A DNA stretch of 64,000 nt from Actinomycetota bacterium (GCA_004297305.1 SCTR01000001.1:1-64000); one strand, 5' to 3'. Shown: positions 44,634 through 54,016, counted from the stretch's first letter. Program-made: numbers and translations. Notes: generated by a model from the letters alone, not told the origin.

Positions 44634-45812
44634 TCAGGCTCCCTGGGACGCCAGCTCGGCCACCCGGCGGGCGGCGCCATCCATCGTGTCGACCATCTCG
44701 ATCAGGTCGTGTTCGGCCTCGTCGAGAATGCGGCGGCCCTCGGCCGCGTTGTTGCCGTCCAGCCGGCAGACCAGCGGCTTCGTGATCGCCTCACCGCGCG
44801 ACTCCAGCAGGGCCACCGCCTGCACGATGCCGTTGGCGACCGCGTCGCAGGCGGTGATGCCACCGAAGACGTTGACGAAGACAGCGCGCACCTGCGGGTC
44901 GGACAGGATGATCTCCAGACCGTCGGCCATGACCTGCGCCGAGGCGCCGCCGCCGATGTCGAGGAAGTTCGCCGGCTTCATGCCGCCGAACTCCTCGCCG
45001 GCGTACGCGACGACGTCGAGGGTGCTCATGACCAGGCCGGCACCGTTGCCGATGATCCCGACCTCGCCGCTGAGCTTGACGTAGTTGAGGCCCTTCTCCT
45101 TGGCCCGCTGCTCCAGCGGGTCGTCGGCGCCCCGGTCGATGAGTACCTCGTGGTCGGGATGCCGGAAGTCGGCGTTCTCGTCGAGGCTCACCTTGCCGTC
45201 GAGCGCCAGCACCACCCCGTCGGGCGTCTTCACCAGCGGGTTGACCTCGACCAAGGTCGCGTCCTCGGACACGAACACGGTCCACAGCTTCTGCAGGACC
45301 GCGATGACCTGCGTCCGGACGTCGCCGGTGAAGCCGGCGGCGTCGGCGATCTGGGCTGCCTTCGCCTCGTCGACTCCGGTGATCGCGTCCACGGCGATCC
45401 GGGCGAGCGCCTCCGGACGCTCGACGGCGAGCTGCTCGATCTCCATGCCGCCTTCGACGCTGGCCATCGCCAGGTAGGTGCGGTTGGCCCGGTCGAGCAG
45501 GAAGGAGACGTAGTACTCGGTCTCGATGTCCGACGCCAGGGTCACCAGCAGCGTCTTGACGACGTGGCCCTTGATGTCCAGCCCGAGGATGCCGGCGGCC
45601 TTCTCGCGCGCCTCGTCCGGGTTGGCGGCGAGCTTGACGCCGCCGGCCTTGCCCCGACCGCCGACCTTGACCTGCGCCTTGACGACGACGGCGGCGCCGA
45701 TGCCCGCTGCGGCGTCAGCCGCGGCGTCCGCCGTGGTGACGACCTGTCCCGGTGTCACCGGGACACCGTGCTTGGCGAACAGGTCCTTGGCTTGGTACTC
45801 GTACAGATCCAC
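44634..45812 (-). CDS. sucC: Succinyl-CoA synthetase beta subunit
   Basis: A 392-aa ATP-grasp subunit. [22 protein letters not shown] opens it, [20 protein letters not shown] binds nucleotide, VEVNPLVKT and [33 protein letters not shown] and [16 protein letters not shown] follow. The GTG has GTGAGGG ~10 nt upstream; a TAGGGT box lies about 40 nt further. It heads sucC-sucD. Confidence 0.95.
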   Translation of the reverse strand: MDLYEYQAKDLFAKHGVPVTPGQVVTTADAAADAAAGIGAAVVVKAQVKVGGRGKAGGVKLAANPDEAREKAAGILGLDIKGHVVKTLLVTLASDIETEYYVSFLLDRANRTYLAMASVEGGMEIEQLAVERPEALARIAVDAITGVDEAKAAQIADAAGFTGDVRTQVIAVLQKLWTVFVSEDATLVEVNPLVKTPDGVVLALDGKVSLDENADFRHPDHEVLIDRGADDPLEQRAKEKGLNYVKLSGEVGIIGNGAGLVMSTLDVVAYAGEEFGGMKPANFLDIGGGASAQVMADGLEIILSDPQVRAVFVNVFGGITACDAVANGIVQAVALLESRGEAITKPLVCRLDGNNAAEGRRILDEAEHDLIEMVDTMDGAARRVAELASQGA

Positions 45813-46168
45813 GAATCTGCCGCCCTCACGATCGGGTCTCGGTCGGGCTGCACCCTAGCGACGAACCCCGACGACGTGGCGCCGGGGTCACCTCATCGAC
45901 CGCCGCGAAGGCACCCCGGCGATAGCCGACCGCGTCACAGCCCGGGGCCTCCACGACAGTCGACCGCGTCGCAACCCCGCGTCTCGACTGCAGTCGACCG
46001 CGTCACAGCCCGGCCGCAGGCCTGGCGCGGCAACGGTGACCTCGGGTAGGAACGGCCCGCCGCACACTCCGCCGGCCGTCGGCGGGACACCTGCCCGACG
46101 GACAACAGCCGACGGGCCGGCGGCTGGCAGGCGGGGGCAACCGACGGAGCACAGGGAGAGGTGAGCGC
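45813..46168. other. Divergent spacer between sucC and the M23 peptidase gene
   Basis: About 355 bp with no supported gene. It contains the sucC promoter area (TAGGGT on the minus strand near 45855), a 34-bp x 3 direct repeat at 45924-46025, and a GC-rich stretch with inverted CCGCCGGCC/GGCCGGCGG segments up to the peptidase Shine-Dalgarno. No riboswitch consensus could be fitted. Confidence 0.6.
45924..46025. repeat. Three direct repeats with exact 34-bp period
   Basis: Units 45924-45957, 45958-45991 and 45992-46025 each open with AG(C/T)CGACCGCGTC(A/G)CA(G/A)CCC; the second halves diverge. The period is constant at 34 bp. No coding frame is supported across it. Confidence 0.8.
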
Positions 46169-46888
46169 GTGGGCCAGGCAGGTCTGGCTCCGCTGCCGCC
46201 CTGGCCGCGCCGCCGTTCCCTGCTGGCCCCCGCGCGCCGGCGGCGCCGCGGCAAGCAGGCCCTGGTGATCACCGGGGCCCTGGTCGCCCTCCTCATCGTG
46301 ATCGGCGCCCGCCCGGCCGACCCGGCCGCCGCCGAGCCGATCCCGGCTCCGGCACAGGCCGCGGCGACCGTCGATCCCGCGGCCGTCGCCGCGGCGGCCG
46401 AGGCACATCGCCGAGCGCTGCTCGCCGCTGCGCTCGGCGGGGGGACGCAGTTCGTGTGGCCGGTGCCCGGTGCGCCGCTGAGCGCGCGTTACGGCGAGAC
46501 GGGGCCGATGTGGGCCCACCGGCATACCGGCCTGGACTTCAACGGCCACTGGGGCGATCCGGTCCTGTCGGTGGGCGACGGCCGCGTCGTGACGGTGACG
46601 GTCCACCCGGCGTACGGGAACCTCGTCATCGTCCGCGCGGCCGACGGCGCGCAGCTCTACTACGCGCATCTGTCCTCGACCGCGCGGCGGATCCGGGCCG
46701 GCGCACTCGTGCAGGCCGGCCAGGAACTCGGCCGGGTCGGGGCGACCGGCAATGCCGAAGGCGCCCACCTGCACCTGGAGGTCCGGGTCGGCGGGATACC
46801 GACGGATCCGGCCGAATACCTGTGGGGAGGCCACCCGGGAACTCCCGCACCCGCGCCGGGCTGGGCCCGCGAGGTGTACGGCGGATAG
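46169..46888 (+). CDS. M23-family peptidase (lysostaphin-like murein endopeptidase)
   Basis: A 239-aa exported protein: Arg-rich N-terminus, membrane/signal helix at about 31-47, an Ala-rich helical linker and an M23 LytM domain. The zinc set is intact: His119 and Asp123 in HRHTGLDFNG, and His200-x-His202 in GAHLHLEV, with His167 in YYAHLSS. It should cleave peptidoglycan cross-bridges. The GTG at 46169 is preceded by AGGGAGAGG at 7 nt. The DNA of its last codons and stop is the first unit of a four-copy repeat. Confidence 0.92.
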   Translation: MGQAGLAPLPPWPRRRSLLAPARRRRRGKQALVITGALVALLIVIGARPADPAAAEPIPAPAQAAATVDPAAVAAAAEAHRRALLAAALGGGTQFVWPVPGAPLSARYGETGPMWAHRHTGLDFNGHWGDPVLSVGDGRVVTVTVHPAYGNLVIVRAADGAQLYYAHLSSTARRIRAGALVQAGQELGRVGATGNAEGAHLHLEVRVGGIPTDPAEYLWGGHPGTPAPAPGWAREVYGG

Positions 46889-46964
46889 TCCGCTCAAGCC
46901 GTACGCCGAAAGTCCGTCGGGCCGTACGACGAAATCCCTCGAGCCGTACGGCGCGAAGCCGGTG
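46874..46964 (+). repeat. Four degenerate 22-23-bp repeats starting in the M23 gene end
   Basis: Units at 46874-46896 (containing the TAG stop at 46886-46888), 46897-46919, 46920-46941 and 46942-46964 share (A/G)GCCGTACGNCGAAAGTCC in whole or in part. Confidence 0.8.
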
Positions 46965-46988
46965 GGCGGCAGCCGACGCCGCCGGCCG

Positions 46989-49238
46989 TCAGAGTTTCTC
47001 GACCGGCGCGTAGCGCAGCAGGAGCCGCTTCACGCCCTCGCTGCCGAAGTCGATACTGGCCTCGGCCCGCTCGCCGGTACCGAAGGTCGACACGACGGTG
47101 CCGAGGCCGAACTTCTGGTGCACAACGCGTTCGCCCGGCTCCAGTGACACCACGGCGCGGTTGCCCGGCGACGACGCACCGGGTCGCGCCGCGGCGGCCG
47201 CCAGCGCCGGCGCGGCCCCGAATCCCCCCTGCGACGGTGGCCGGATGCTGCCGCCGGGCGTCGACGCGACCGGGTCGCTCCGGCGCCAGTCGAGCAGTTC
47301 CGCGGGAATCTCGTCGAGGAAGCGCGAGGGCGGGTTGTACTGCGGCGCGCCCCAGGACGCCCGTACGACGGCCCGCGACAGATACAGCCGCTCCCGGGCA
47401 CGAGTGATACCGACGTAGGCCAGCCGGCGTTCCTCCTCCAGCTCACGTGCGTCGCCCAGCGACCGCAGGTGCGGGAAGACGCCGTCCTCCATGCCGGTGA
47501 GGAAGACGACCGGGAACTCCAGGCCTTTCGCCGTGTGCAGCGTCATCAAGGTGACCAGGCCGCCGTCGGCATCGGGGATCTCGTCGGCGTCGGCGACCAG
47601 CGCGACGCGTTCCAGGAAGTCCGCCAACGTGGCGTCGGGAGCGGTGGCCTCGAACTCGGCGGCCACGGACTCCAACTCGGCGAGGTTCTCCACCCGGGTC
47701 TGGTCCTGCGGGTCGCTCGACGCCTGCAGTTCGGCGAGATAGCCGGTCTGTTCCAGGACCGCGCGCAGCACCCCGGACGGCGGCGTCCCGGCGGCCACCA
47801 ACTCCCGCAGCCCGGCGATCAGCCGGGCGAACGTCTGGATCTGCGTCAGGGACCGGGTCGCCAGCCCACCGACCTCGGCGGCCCGGTCGACCGCCGCGCC
47901 GAACGCGATCCGCTCTCGCTCGGCGAATGCCTCCAGGAACGCCTCGGACCGGTCGCCGATACCGCGACGTGGCACGTTGAGGATGCGTCGCATCGACACG
48001 TCGTCGGCGGGGTTGGCCAGGATCCGCAAGTACGCCAACGCATCCCGGACCTCACGTCGATCGTAGAAGCGTTGCCCGCCGACCACCCGGTACGGCAGAC
48101 CGACCCGGATGAAGACCTCCTCGAACGCGCGGGACGCCGCATTCGTCCGGTAGAACACGGCGACCTCGGCGGGCACGGCCTGGCTGGCGTCGGTGAGCCG
48201 GTCGATCTCCCCCGCGACGAAGGCGGCCTCGTCGTGCTCGTCGTCGCCGACGTACACCGCGACCGGTTCGCCGGCACCCGACGCGGTCCACAGCCGCTTG
48301 GCCCGCCGGTTCTCGTTGCGAGAGATGACCGCGTTGGCCGCGGACAGGATCGTCTGGGTCGAGCGGTAGTTCTGTTCCAGCAGGATCGTCGTCGCGTCCG
48401 GGTAGTCCTGTTCGAACTCGACGATGTTGCGGATCGTCGCGCCGCGGAAGGCGTAGATCGATTGGTCGGCATCACCGACGACGGCGAGTTGCGCCGCCGG
48501 CACGCCGTCCTTCCCGGTCCCGACCAGTTCGCGGACCAGGACGTACTGCGCGTGGTTGGTGTCCTGGTACTCGTCGACCAGGACGTGGCGGAATCGCCGG
48601 TGGTAGTGCTCGGCTACGTCAGGGAACAGTTGCAGCACAGCGACAGTTGCGCCGATCAGGTCGTCGAAGTCGAATGCGTTGGCCCGCTGCAGCCGGCGCT
48701 GGTACTCCGCGTAGACCTCCGCGACGACCCGTTCGGAGTCGTTGGTGGTCCGGCGCGCGAAGGTCTCGTGATCGACCAGCTCGTTCTTCGCCGCCGACAC
48801 CTGATTGAGCATCGACCGGGGCGTGAACCGTCGCGGGTCGAGGTCGGCGTCGCGCACCACGAGGGTCATCAGCCGCTGCGAGTCGGCCTGGTCGTAGATG
48901 GAGAACGAGGAGGACACGCCCAGCCGGGCGGACTCACGACGCAGGATCCGGACACAGGCGGAGTGGAAGGTCGACACCAGCATCGCGCGGGCACGACCGC
49001 CGACGAGGTCGACGACCCGCTCGCGCATCTCGCCGGCGGCCTTGTTGGTGAACGTGATCGCGATGATCTCCGCCGGTTTGGCATCGCCGGTGGCCAGCAG
49101 GTGCGCGACCCGCCGCGTCAGCACGCGGGTCTTGCCGGAGCCGGCCCCGGCGACGATCAGCAGCGGTGACCCGCGGTGCTCGACGGCCTCCCGCTGCTGC
49201 GGATTGAGGTCGGCGACGAGCGCCTCGGGGTCGAGCAC
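46989..49238 (-). CDS. pcrA: ATP-dependent DNA helicase PcrA/UvrD
   Basis: A 749-aa SF1A 3'-5' helicase for repair and replication restart. It starts LNPQQREAV (Q motif) with IVAGAGSGKTRVLTRRV (Walker A), ITFTNKAAGEMR (Ia), VDEYQDTN (II), VVGDADQSIYAFRGA (III), LEQNYRSTQTIL (IV), VTLMTLHTAKGLEFPVVF (V) and RLAYVGITRARERLYL (VI). The C-terminal part has the Tudor-like HQKFGLGTVVSTFG that binds RNA polymerase in PcrA. The GTG has TAGACT 6 nt before it. Confidence 0.97.
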   Translation of the reverse strand: MLDPEALVADLNPQQREAVEHRGSPLLIVAGAGSGKTRVLTRRVAHLLATGDAKPAEIIAITFTNKAAGEMRERVVDLVGGRARAMLVSTFHSACVRILRRESARLGVSSSFSIYDQADSQRLMTLVVRDADLDPRRFTPRSMLNQVSAAKNELVDHETFARRTTNDSERVVAEVYAEYQRRLQRANAFDFDDLIGATVAVLQLFPDVAEHYHRRFRHVLVDEYQDTNHAQYVLVRELVGTGKDGVPAAQLAVVGDADQSIYAFRGATIRNIVEFEQDYPDATTILLEQNYRSTQTILSAANAVISRNENRRAKRLWTASGAGEPVAVYVGDDEHDEAAFVAGEIDRLTDASQAVPAEVAVFYRTNAASRAFEEVFIRVGLPYRVVGGQRFYDRREVRDALAYLRILANPADDVSMRRILNVPRRGIGDRSEAFLEAFAERERIAFGAAVDRAAEVGGLATRSLTQIQTFARLIAGLRELVAAGTPPSGVLRAVLEQTGYLAELQASSDPQDQTRVENLAELESVAAEFEATAPDATLADFLERVALVADADEIPDADGGLVTLMTLHTAKGLEFPVVFLTGMEDGVFPHLRSLGDARELEEERRLAYVGITRARERLYLSRAVVRASWGAPQYNPPSRFLDEIPAELLDWRRSDPVASTPGGSIRPPSQGGFGAAPALAAAAARPGASSPGNRAVVSLEPGERVVHQKFGLGTVVSTFGTGERAEASIDFGSEGVKRLLLRYAPVEKL

Positions 49239-49244
49239 CGGGGC

Positions 49245-49250
49245 AGTCTA
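49245..49250 (-). promoter_or_regulatory. -10 box of pcrA (probable leaderless)
   Basis: TAGACT on the minus strand, 6 nt before the pcrA GTG. It falls in the 28-bp spacer after the convergent-free secreted gene upstream. Confidence 0.45.
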
Positions 49251-49266
49251 GGAGCGCGGCGGCACC

Positions 49267-50958
49267 TCAGCTGACGGTGACGACCCGCTTGCTGGAGGCC
49301 GCGACCACGGCGCCGCCCACCGTCGCCACCGCGCGGTAGGTGATCGTCTGCGGACTGGGGGCGATGACCTGCATCGACCAGCGGCCGCCTGCCGGCACGG
49401 TGGTCCCGAGCGGCGTCCAGCTGCGGCCGATCAACCGTTGCCGGCTCACCGTCGCCCCGCTCGGCAGCGCTTTGGCCTTGCCGGACAACGAGATGGCTGC
49501 GCCGGTCGAGACCGTGGCCGGAGCGACGAGGGTGAGCAAGGGGGCGCCCTTGCGCACGACGCGGACGGTGACCTCGTTCGACCAGGCCAGCACCTTGCCG
49601 TTGCGGTGCAGCAGCGCGACCCGGTACACCATCGTCCGCGGCGACGGCGCGGTCGTGGTCATCGCCCAGCTGCCGCCGGTCGGCTTGATCGCCGCCCCCG
49701 CCGGCCGCCACGCGCCACCTGCCTTCAGGTACCGCCGGACGGTGACCTTCTTGCCGCCGATGGCCGAGCCGGCCAGCTTGATCTTGCCGCCGGTGCGGAC
49801 CGCCTCCGGCCCGGTCGCGGTGATTGCTCGAGTGCTGAGAGCGGACAGGCCGGCTCCGCCGGCGGGTGGGGCGACCGGGGTCAGCCCCATACCGGTCAAC
49901 CGCAGCCAGGCGTCGCCGGCGTCGACCGCCGCGGTGAGCATCCCGTCGGGGCCGAGCGGCACGGTGACCGTCGTACCGGGTCGGCCGACGACGGCCGAGC
50001 CGGACAGCGCCGAGGAGAGGGTGAGGGTCGCCGGCGCGTTCGGGGTGAAGCCGTCGACCCGGACGGTGAGCCCCCAGACCTGACCGGCGGGCGCGGGACC
50101 GGGCTGCGCCACGAGCACCTTGAGCGGGGCCTGCTGGGCGACCCGGCACGGTGTTGCGGCCAGCGTGCCCTCGCCGGTCGTCGTGTCCAGCAGCGACCCG
50201 GCCGCCGCCCGGCTGGCCGCCGGGCCGGCTGGGCAACTCGGCGCGGTGACGGCCTGGCCGGACCAGAACGACGTCAGGCCGCTCGCACCGTCCCAGGACA
50301 GCGACAGGTGCACGTGGTTGCGGTGGCAGTCCGTCGCCCACGCCGCGGTGGCACGGGCGGCCGACGTACACGCCTTGCCGCCCTTGACCAGCGGGTCCCA
50401 GCCGGTGGTGCCGGCGACGGTCGCGGCGCCCCGGGTCGGGTCGTACGAGCGCCACATCAGGTTGTCCCACCCGATGTACATGACGCCCAGTCGCCGGGCG
50501 TTGCCGGCCGGTACGCCGCTGGCGTCCGGCCCGAGCAGCCACGACAGGAAGCTCTCGGCGACGGCCTTCTGGTCCGGCTTGGTCACGTCGACCATCCAGT
50601 CCAGCGCGCGGCCTTCCTTGTGCTCGCTCTGGCCGCCGGACGAACAGTTGCGCAGGATCTGCACACTGCTGCTGCCGAACCCGGGAATGGTCCCGTACGT
50701 CTGCAGGAGAAGGTCTTTGAGCCGTTGCGTCCCGGTCGGCACGACCGACGTGCAGATCGTCTGGCCCTGGTACGCAGCGGAGTTGTCGACCGTGACCGGC
50801 AGCACCACCCCGGCCGGTGTGGCCGGGGTGGCCGGGACCATGGCCGCCGAGGCCGCCCCCTGGCCGGCCACGACGACCGCGACAGCCAGGACCGCCGCAC
50901 CGGTGACGCCGACAAGAGTTCGAGGCCGGCGCGTTCGCCCCGGTGACAGCCATGGCAT
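49267..50958 (-). CDS. Secreted VanY-like peptidase-fold protein with C-terminal repeat domains
   Basis: A 563-aa exported protein. The signal sequence is at about 12-39. The first domain has a VanY/ARB-07466-type zinc site: SEHKEGRALDWMVD (His113, Asp120) and NHVHLSLS (His215, His217), with paired Cys. This suggests a peptidoglycan D,D-/L,D-peptidase. The remaining ~330 residues form Ig-like or bacterial SH3-like repeats with a recurring pattern (WRPAGAAIKPTGGSWAMTT and WTPLGTTVPAGGRWSMQV) typical of surface-binding modules. Active on cell walls by inference only. Confidence 0.8.
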   Translation of the reverse strand: MPWLSPGRTRRPRTLVGVTGAAVLAVAVVVAGQGAASAAMVPATPATPAGVVLPVTVDNSAAYQGQTICTSVVPTGTQRLKDLLLQTYGTIPGFGSSSVQILRNCSSGGQSEHKEGRALDWMVDVTKPDQKAVAESFLSWLLGPDASGVPAGNARRLGVMYIGWDNLMWRSYDPTRGAATVAGTTGWDPLVKGGKACTSAARATAAWATDCHRNHVHLSLSWDGASGLTSFWSGQAVTAPSCPAGPAASRAAAGSLLDTTTGEGTLAATPCRVAQQAPLKVLVAQPGPAPAGQVWGLTVRVDGFTPNAPATLTLSSALSGSAVVGRPGTTVTVPLGPDGMLTAAVDAGDAWLRLTGMGLTPVAPPAGGAGLSALSTRAITATGPEAVRTGGKIKLAGSAIGGKKVTVRRYLKAGGAWRPAGAAIKPTGGSWAMTTTAPSPRTMVYRVALLHRNGKVLAWSNEVTVRVVRKGAPLLTLVAPATVSTGAAISLSGKAKALPSGATVSRQRLIGRSWTPLGTTVPAGGRWSMQVIAPSPQTITYRAVATVGGAVVAASSKRVVTVS

Positions 50959-51081
50959 GCCACTTCATCGGCACGAATCAGGGCCGGATGTAGCAGGCAG
51001 AACCCATTCGCACGAATAACACCGGTGTCATTAAGCCGGGTTTCGGGTGTCTGGCACGATCCTGCGCCGGAGGTGGCGCAG

Positions 51082-51966
51082 ATGACGTCAATGCAGGTCG
51101 GGGTGGTCTTCCCGCAGACCGAGATCGAGGCCGACGCCGGTGCCATCCGGGCGTACGCCGAGGGCGTCGAGTCACTCGGCTTCCGGCACGTGCTGGCCTA
51201 CGACCACGTCCTCGGTGCCGATCCGGCAGCGCATCCGGGCTGGAGCGGCTTCTACGACGTGAATGCGACGTTCCACGAACCGTTGGTGCTGTTCGGGTTC
51301 CTGGCCGGCGTCACCTCGCTGGACCTGGTCACCGGCGTGGTGATCCTGCCGCAACGGCAGACGGTGCTGGTCGCCAAGCAGGCCGCCGAGGTGGACCTGT
51401 TGTGCGGCGGCCGGTTGCGGCTGGGCGTCGGACTCGGCTGGAACGTCGTGGAGTACGACGCGCTGGCGAAGGACTTCACGACGCGAGGCCGGCGGCTCGA
51501 CCAGCAGATCGAACTCATGCGCCGGCTGTGGACCGAGCGCAGCATCACCGCGACGGATACCGACGAGCGCGTGGTGGGTGCGGGACTGGCCCCGCTGCCG
51601 GTCCAACGACCGATCCCGATCTGGTTCGGCGGCAAGTCCGCGGCGGCGTGCCGGCGCATCGGCCGGATTGGCGACGGGTGGATCCCGAATCTGACGCCCG
51701 GCCCGGAACTGGCGGCCGGGTGGGACGTCGTGGTCGCAGCAGCGGAAGCTGCCGGACGTGACCCGGCCGCCATCGGCCTGGAGGGCCGCATCAAGTGGAC
51801 CGGCGACGAGGACTGGTTCGCCGCGGAGGCGCAGCGGTGGGCAGACGCCGGCGCCACCCACCTGTCGGTCGACACGATGTCCGCCGGTCTCGGACCGGTA
51901 GACGGCCACCTGGCGGCACTGTCGGCCGCGGCGAAACTCCTGCAGCTGACCGCACCGCGAAACTGA
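51082..51966 (+). CDS. LLM-class F420-dependent oxidoreductase
   Basis: A 294-aa luciferase-like TIM-barrel enzyme. VGVVFPQTEIEADAG opens it, GFRHVLAYDHVLG, VTGVVILPQRQTVLVAKQAAEVDLL, RLRLGVGLGWNVVEYDAL and PIPIWFGGKSAAACRRIGRIGDGW are characteristic of the F420-type LLM group. It probably oxidises or reduces an unknown small molecule with F420. ATG at 51082 has GGAGG 8 nt upstream, which decides it against an earlier GTG. A ~31-bp unit including its stop recurs downstream. Confidence 0.86.
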   Translation: MTSMQVGVVFPQTEIEADAGAIRAYAEGVESLGFRHVLAYDHVLGADPAAHPGWSGFYDVNATFHEPLVLFGFLAGVTSLDLVTGVVILPQRQTVLVAKQAAEVDLLCGGRLRLGVGLGWNVVEYDALAKDFTTRGRRLDQQIELMRRLWTERSITATDTDERVVGAGLAPLPVQRPIPIWFGGKSAAACRRIGRIGDGWIPNLTPGPELAAGWDVVVAAAEAAGRDPAAIGLEGRIKWTGDEDWFAAEAQRWADAGATHLSVDTMSAGLGPVDGHLAALSAAAKLLQLTAPRN

Positions 51967-52040
51967 CGAGCCAGCACGTTCACCGGCGGGAACTGACTGC
52001 ACCCGCGGCTGACCACGCCGAAACTCGCCGGGCCGAGATA
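51946..52040 (+). repeat. Three degenerate ~31-bp repeats including the LLM gene stop
   Basis: Units start at about 51946, 51977 and 52009, each with ACCG(C/G)...GAACTGAC or GAAACT. The first contains the last codons and the TGA of the oxidoreductase. Confidence 0.6.
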
Positions 52041-52051
52041 CTCGCTGCGGG

Positions 52052-52693
52052 CTACAACAGCCGCCGCGCGGATGCCCACCGGGCCAGTTCGCGGCGGTCG
52101 GACAGTTGCAGTTTGCGCAGCACGGCGGACATGTGGGTCTCCACGGTCTTGACCGACACGACCAGTTCGCGCGCGACCTCCCGGTAGGTGTAGCCGCGAG
52201 CGATGAGCCGCATGACATCGCGCTCGCGCGGGGTCAACCGGTCGAGTTCGGCGTCACTGTCGGCGGCGGCGCCGGTAAAGGCGTCCAGCACGAAACCGGC
52301 CAGCCGAGGTGAGAACACCGCGTCACCGTCGGCAATCCGCCGTACCGCGTCGAGCAGTTCCGGGCCGGCGACCGATTTCGTGACGTAGCCGCGGGCCCCA
52401 CCGCGGACAGCGCCGATGACGTCCTCGGGGGCGTCGCTGACGCTCAGCGCGAGGAAGCGGGTGGTGGGCAGTTCGGCGGCGCAGGCATCGAGCACGGCAC
52501 GGCCGTCCCCGCCCGGCAGGTGGATGTCGAGCAGGACCACGTCGGGCCGGGTGGCGCGCACCACCTGGATCGCGGTGCCGACGTCGCCGGCCTCCCCCAC
52601 GATGTCCACTGCCGCACCGAGTTGCGCCCGGACACCCGCGCGGACCAGGGCGTGGTCGTCGACCAGCACCACGCGCAGTGGCGGCGTCGTCAT
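52052..52693 (-). CDS. NarL/LuxR-family response regulator
   Basis: A 213-aa regulator with a receiver domain (DD at 12-13, phospho-acceptor Asp56, Ser/Thr and Lys in GYVTKSV) and a LuxR-type HTH with LTPRERDVMRLIARGYTYREVA and VSVKTVETHMSAVLRKL. The ATG overlaps the kinase stop (ATGA), so it is co-translated with it. It probably acts at the divergent PspC gene and its own operon (see the palindrome at 53998). Confidence 0.94.
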   Translation of the reverse strand: MTTPPLRVVLVDDHALVRAGVRAQLGAAVDIVGEAGDVGTAIQVVRATRPDVVLLDIHLPGGDGRAVLDACAAELPTTRFLALSVSDAPEDVIGAVRGGARGYVTKSVAGPELLDAVRRIADGDAVFSPRLAGFVLDAFTGAAADSDAELDRLTPRERDVMRLIARGYTYREVARELVVSVKTVETHMSAVLRKLQLSDRRELARWASARRLL

Positions 52694-53952
52694 GGCCGGC
52701 CCGCCCCGCCGGGAGCCGGGGCGAGCCGGGGCAGCTGCAGCGCGACCTCGGTCCCCTCGCCGAGGGCCGAACGGATGGCGGCGCGGCCACCGATGCGCTC
52801 CATCCGCCCCACCACGGATTCCCGGACCCCGAGCCGGTCAGCCGGGACCGCGGCGAGGTCGAACCCCGGGCCGCGGTCGCGGACGTAGACGTCGACGGCC
52901 CGTTCGCCTACCTCGGCGTACACCGAAATGGGGCCATCCCGTCCGGCGTGCTTGGCCGCGTTGACCATCGCCTCCCCCACCGCCTGGACGAGGACGACCA
53001 GGTCGGCGTCCAGCCGGGCCTCCCCGACCACCACGACGTCCAGCGGGACGCCGTACGACGCCTCCACCGCCCCGGCGGACTGCTGCAACGCCGCCCCGAA
53101 CGTCGTCGCGGGGTCGCCGCCGGGGGTGTACAACCACGTCCGCAACGCCCGTTCTTCGCTGCGCGCCAACCGGATGACCTCCTGCGGATCTGCGGCGTTC
53201 CGCTGGATCAACGTCAGGGTCTGCAGCACCGAGTCGTGGACCTGGGCGGCCACCTCGGCCCGCTCCTCGCTGCGGATACGGGCCCGTCGTTCCTCGCCGA
53301 GTTCCTGCCACCGCGCATGCAGCCACGGGAACGCGACGATCGCGATCCCCGCGACGAGCAGGATCGCGGCCAGCAGCGCCCGCCCGGCCTCGCCCAGCCC
53401 GGCACGGCCGACGAGGACCCCGGCGATGCCCAGCACCACGAGCAGGATGCCGACCACGCTGCGCCACCCGATGACCGGCCGCCCGGCCGCGGCGGTCTGC
53501 CGGGCCGCGCCGGCGGTCAGCCGGCGCCAGCGCGCGCGCTGCGCTTCGTCGGACTGCCGCCAGACCAGCGCGACGCCGACTCCGGCGACGACCAGCGGTA
53601 CCGCGAGCCCGTCGACCACGGGAACTCCGATGGCGGCAAGGAACAGCAGCACCCCGATCGCGACCGCTCCCAGCGCGAGTAGCCGGGTGAGCTCGGCGTC
53701 GTCGGCCGACCGCGCAGGACGCCCGGCCGGCTCGGCGCCGCCCGGCCCCTCCCGGTGGCCCAACGGGATCACGGCCCAGTACGCGGCGTACAGCACGACG
53801 CCGAGGCCACCGACGAAGGTGAGGGCCACGAAGCCGGCCCGGACCGAGGCGACCGGCCACCGCAGATGCTCGGCGAGCCCGCGGGCCACGCCGGCGATCA
53901 GCCGGCCGTCGGGGGCGCGGTAGACCCGCGGCGTGGCGGCGACGTCGGTCAC
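52690..53952 (-). CDS. PspC-domain sensor histidine kinase
   Basis: A 420-aa kinase with an N-terminal PspC domain (about 8-65: RLIAGVARGLAEHLRWP and YAAYWAVIPLG). Four more helices up to ~210 follow, then a HisKA_3 box AAQVHDSVLQTLTLIQ (His239), and a HATPase with GEAMVNAAKHAG, DRGPGFD and SVVGRMERIGG. This PspC-kinase/LuxR-regulator pair, divergent from another PspC protein, is a common actinobacterial envelope-stress arrangement. GTG at 53952 is the first start compatible with the PspC domain. Confidence 0.92.
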   Translation of the reverse strand: MTDVAATPRVYRAPDGRLIAGVARGLAEHLRWPVASVRAGFVALTFVGGLGVVLYAAYWAVIPLGHREGPGGAEPAGRPARSADDAELTRLLALGAVAIGVLLFLAAIGVPVVDGLAVPLVVAGVGVALVWRQSDEAQRARWRRLTAGAARQTAAAGRPVIGWRSVVGILLVVLGIAGVLVGRAGLGEAGRALLAAILLVAGIAIVAFPWLHARWQELGEERRARIRSEERAEVAAQVHDSVLQTLTLIQRNAADPQEVIRLARSEERALRTWLYTPGGDPATTFGAALQQSAGAVEASYGVPLDVVVVGEARLDADLVVLVQAVGEAMVNAAKHAGRDGPISVYAEVGERAVDVYVRDRGPGFDLAAVPADRLGVRESVVGRMERIGGRAAIRSALGEGTEVALQLPRLAPAPGGAGRP

Positions 53953-53997
53953 GCCGACGATCCTGCCGTGCCAGGGCGGCGGCCACATCGGGGACGA

Positions 53998-54016
53998 ATC
54001 AGGGTGCTGCCCTGAT
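53998..54016. promoter_or_regulatory. Putative operator palindrome between two PspC genes
   Basis: ATCAGGGTGCTGCCCTGAT: a 7-bp inverted repeat (ATCAGGG/CCCTGAT) around 5 bp, in the 99-bp divergent spacer, 46 bp from the kinase start and 36 bp from the PspC membrane gene start. Size and position suit a LuxR-type dimer, most likely the neighbouring regulator. It could instead form a weak hairpin. Confidence 0.5.

Noticed and set aside
46020-46168. c-di-AMP (ydaO) riboswitch before the M23 peptidase gene
   Set aside because: Such peptidase genes often have one, but the conserved ACAGCTAACC-type core and the paired pseudo-symmetrical arms could not be fitted to this sequence.
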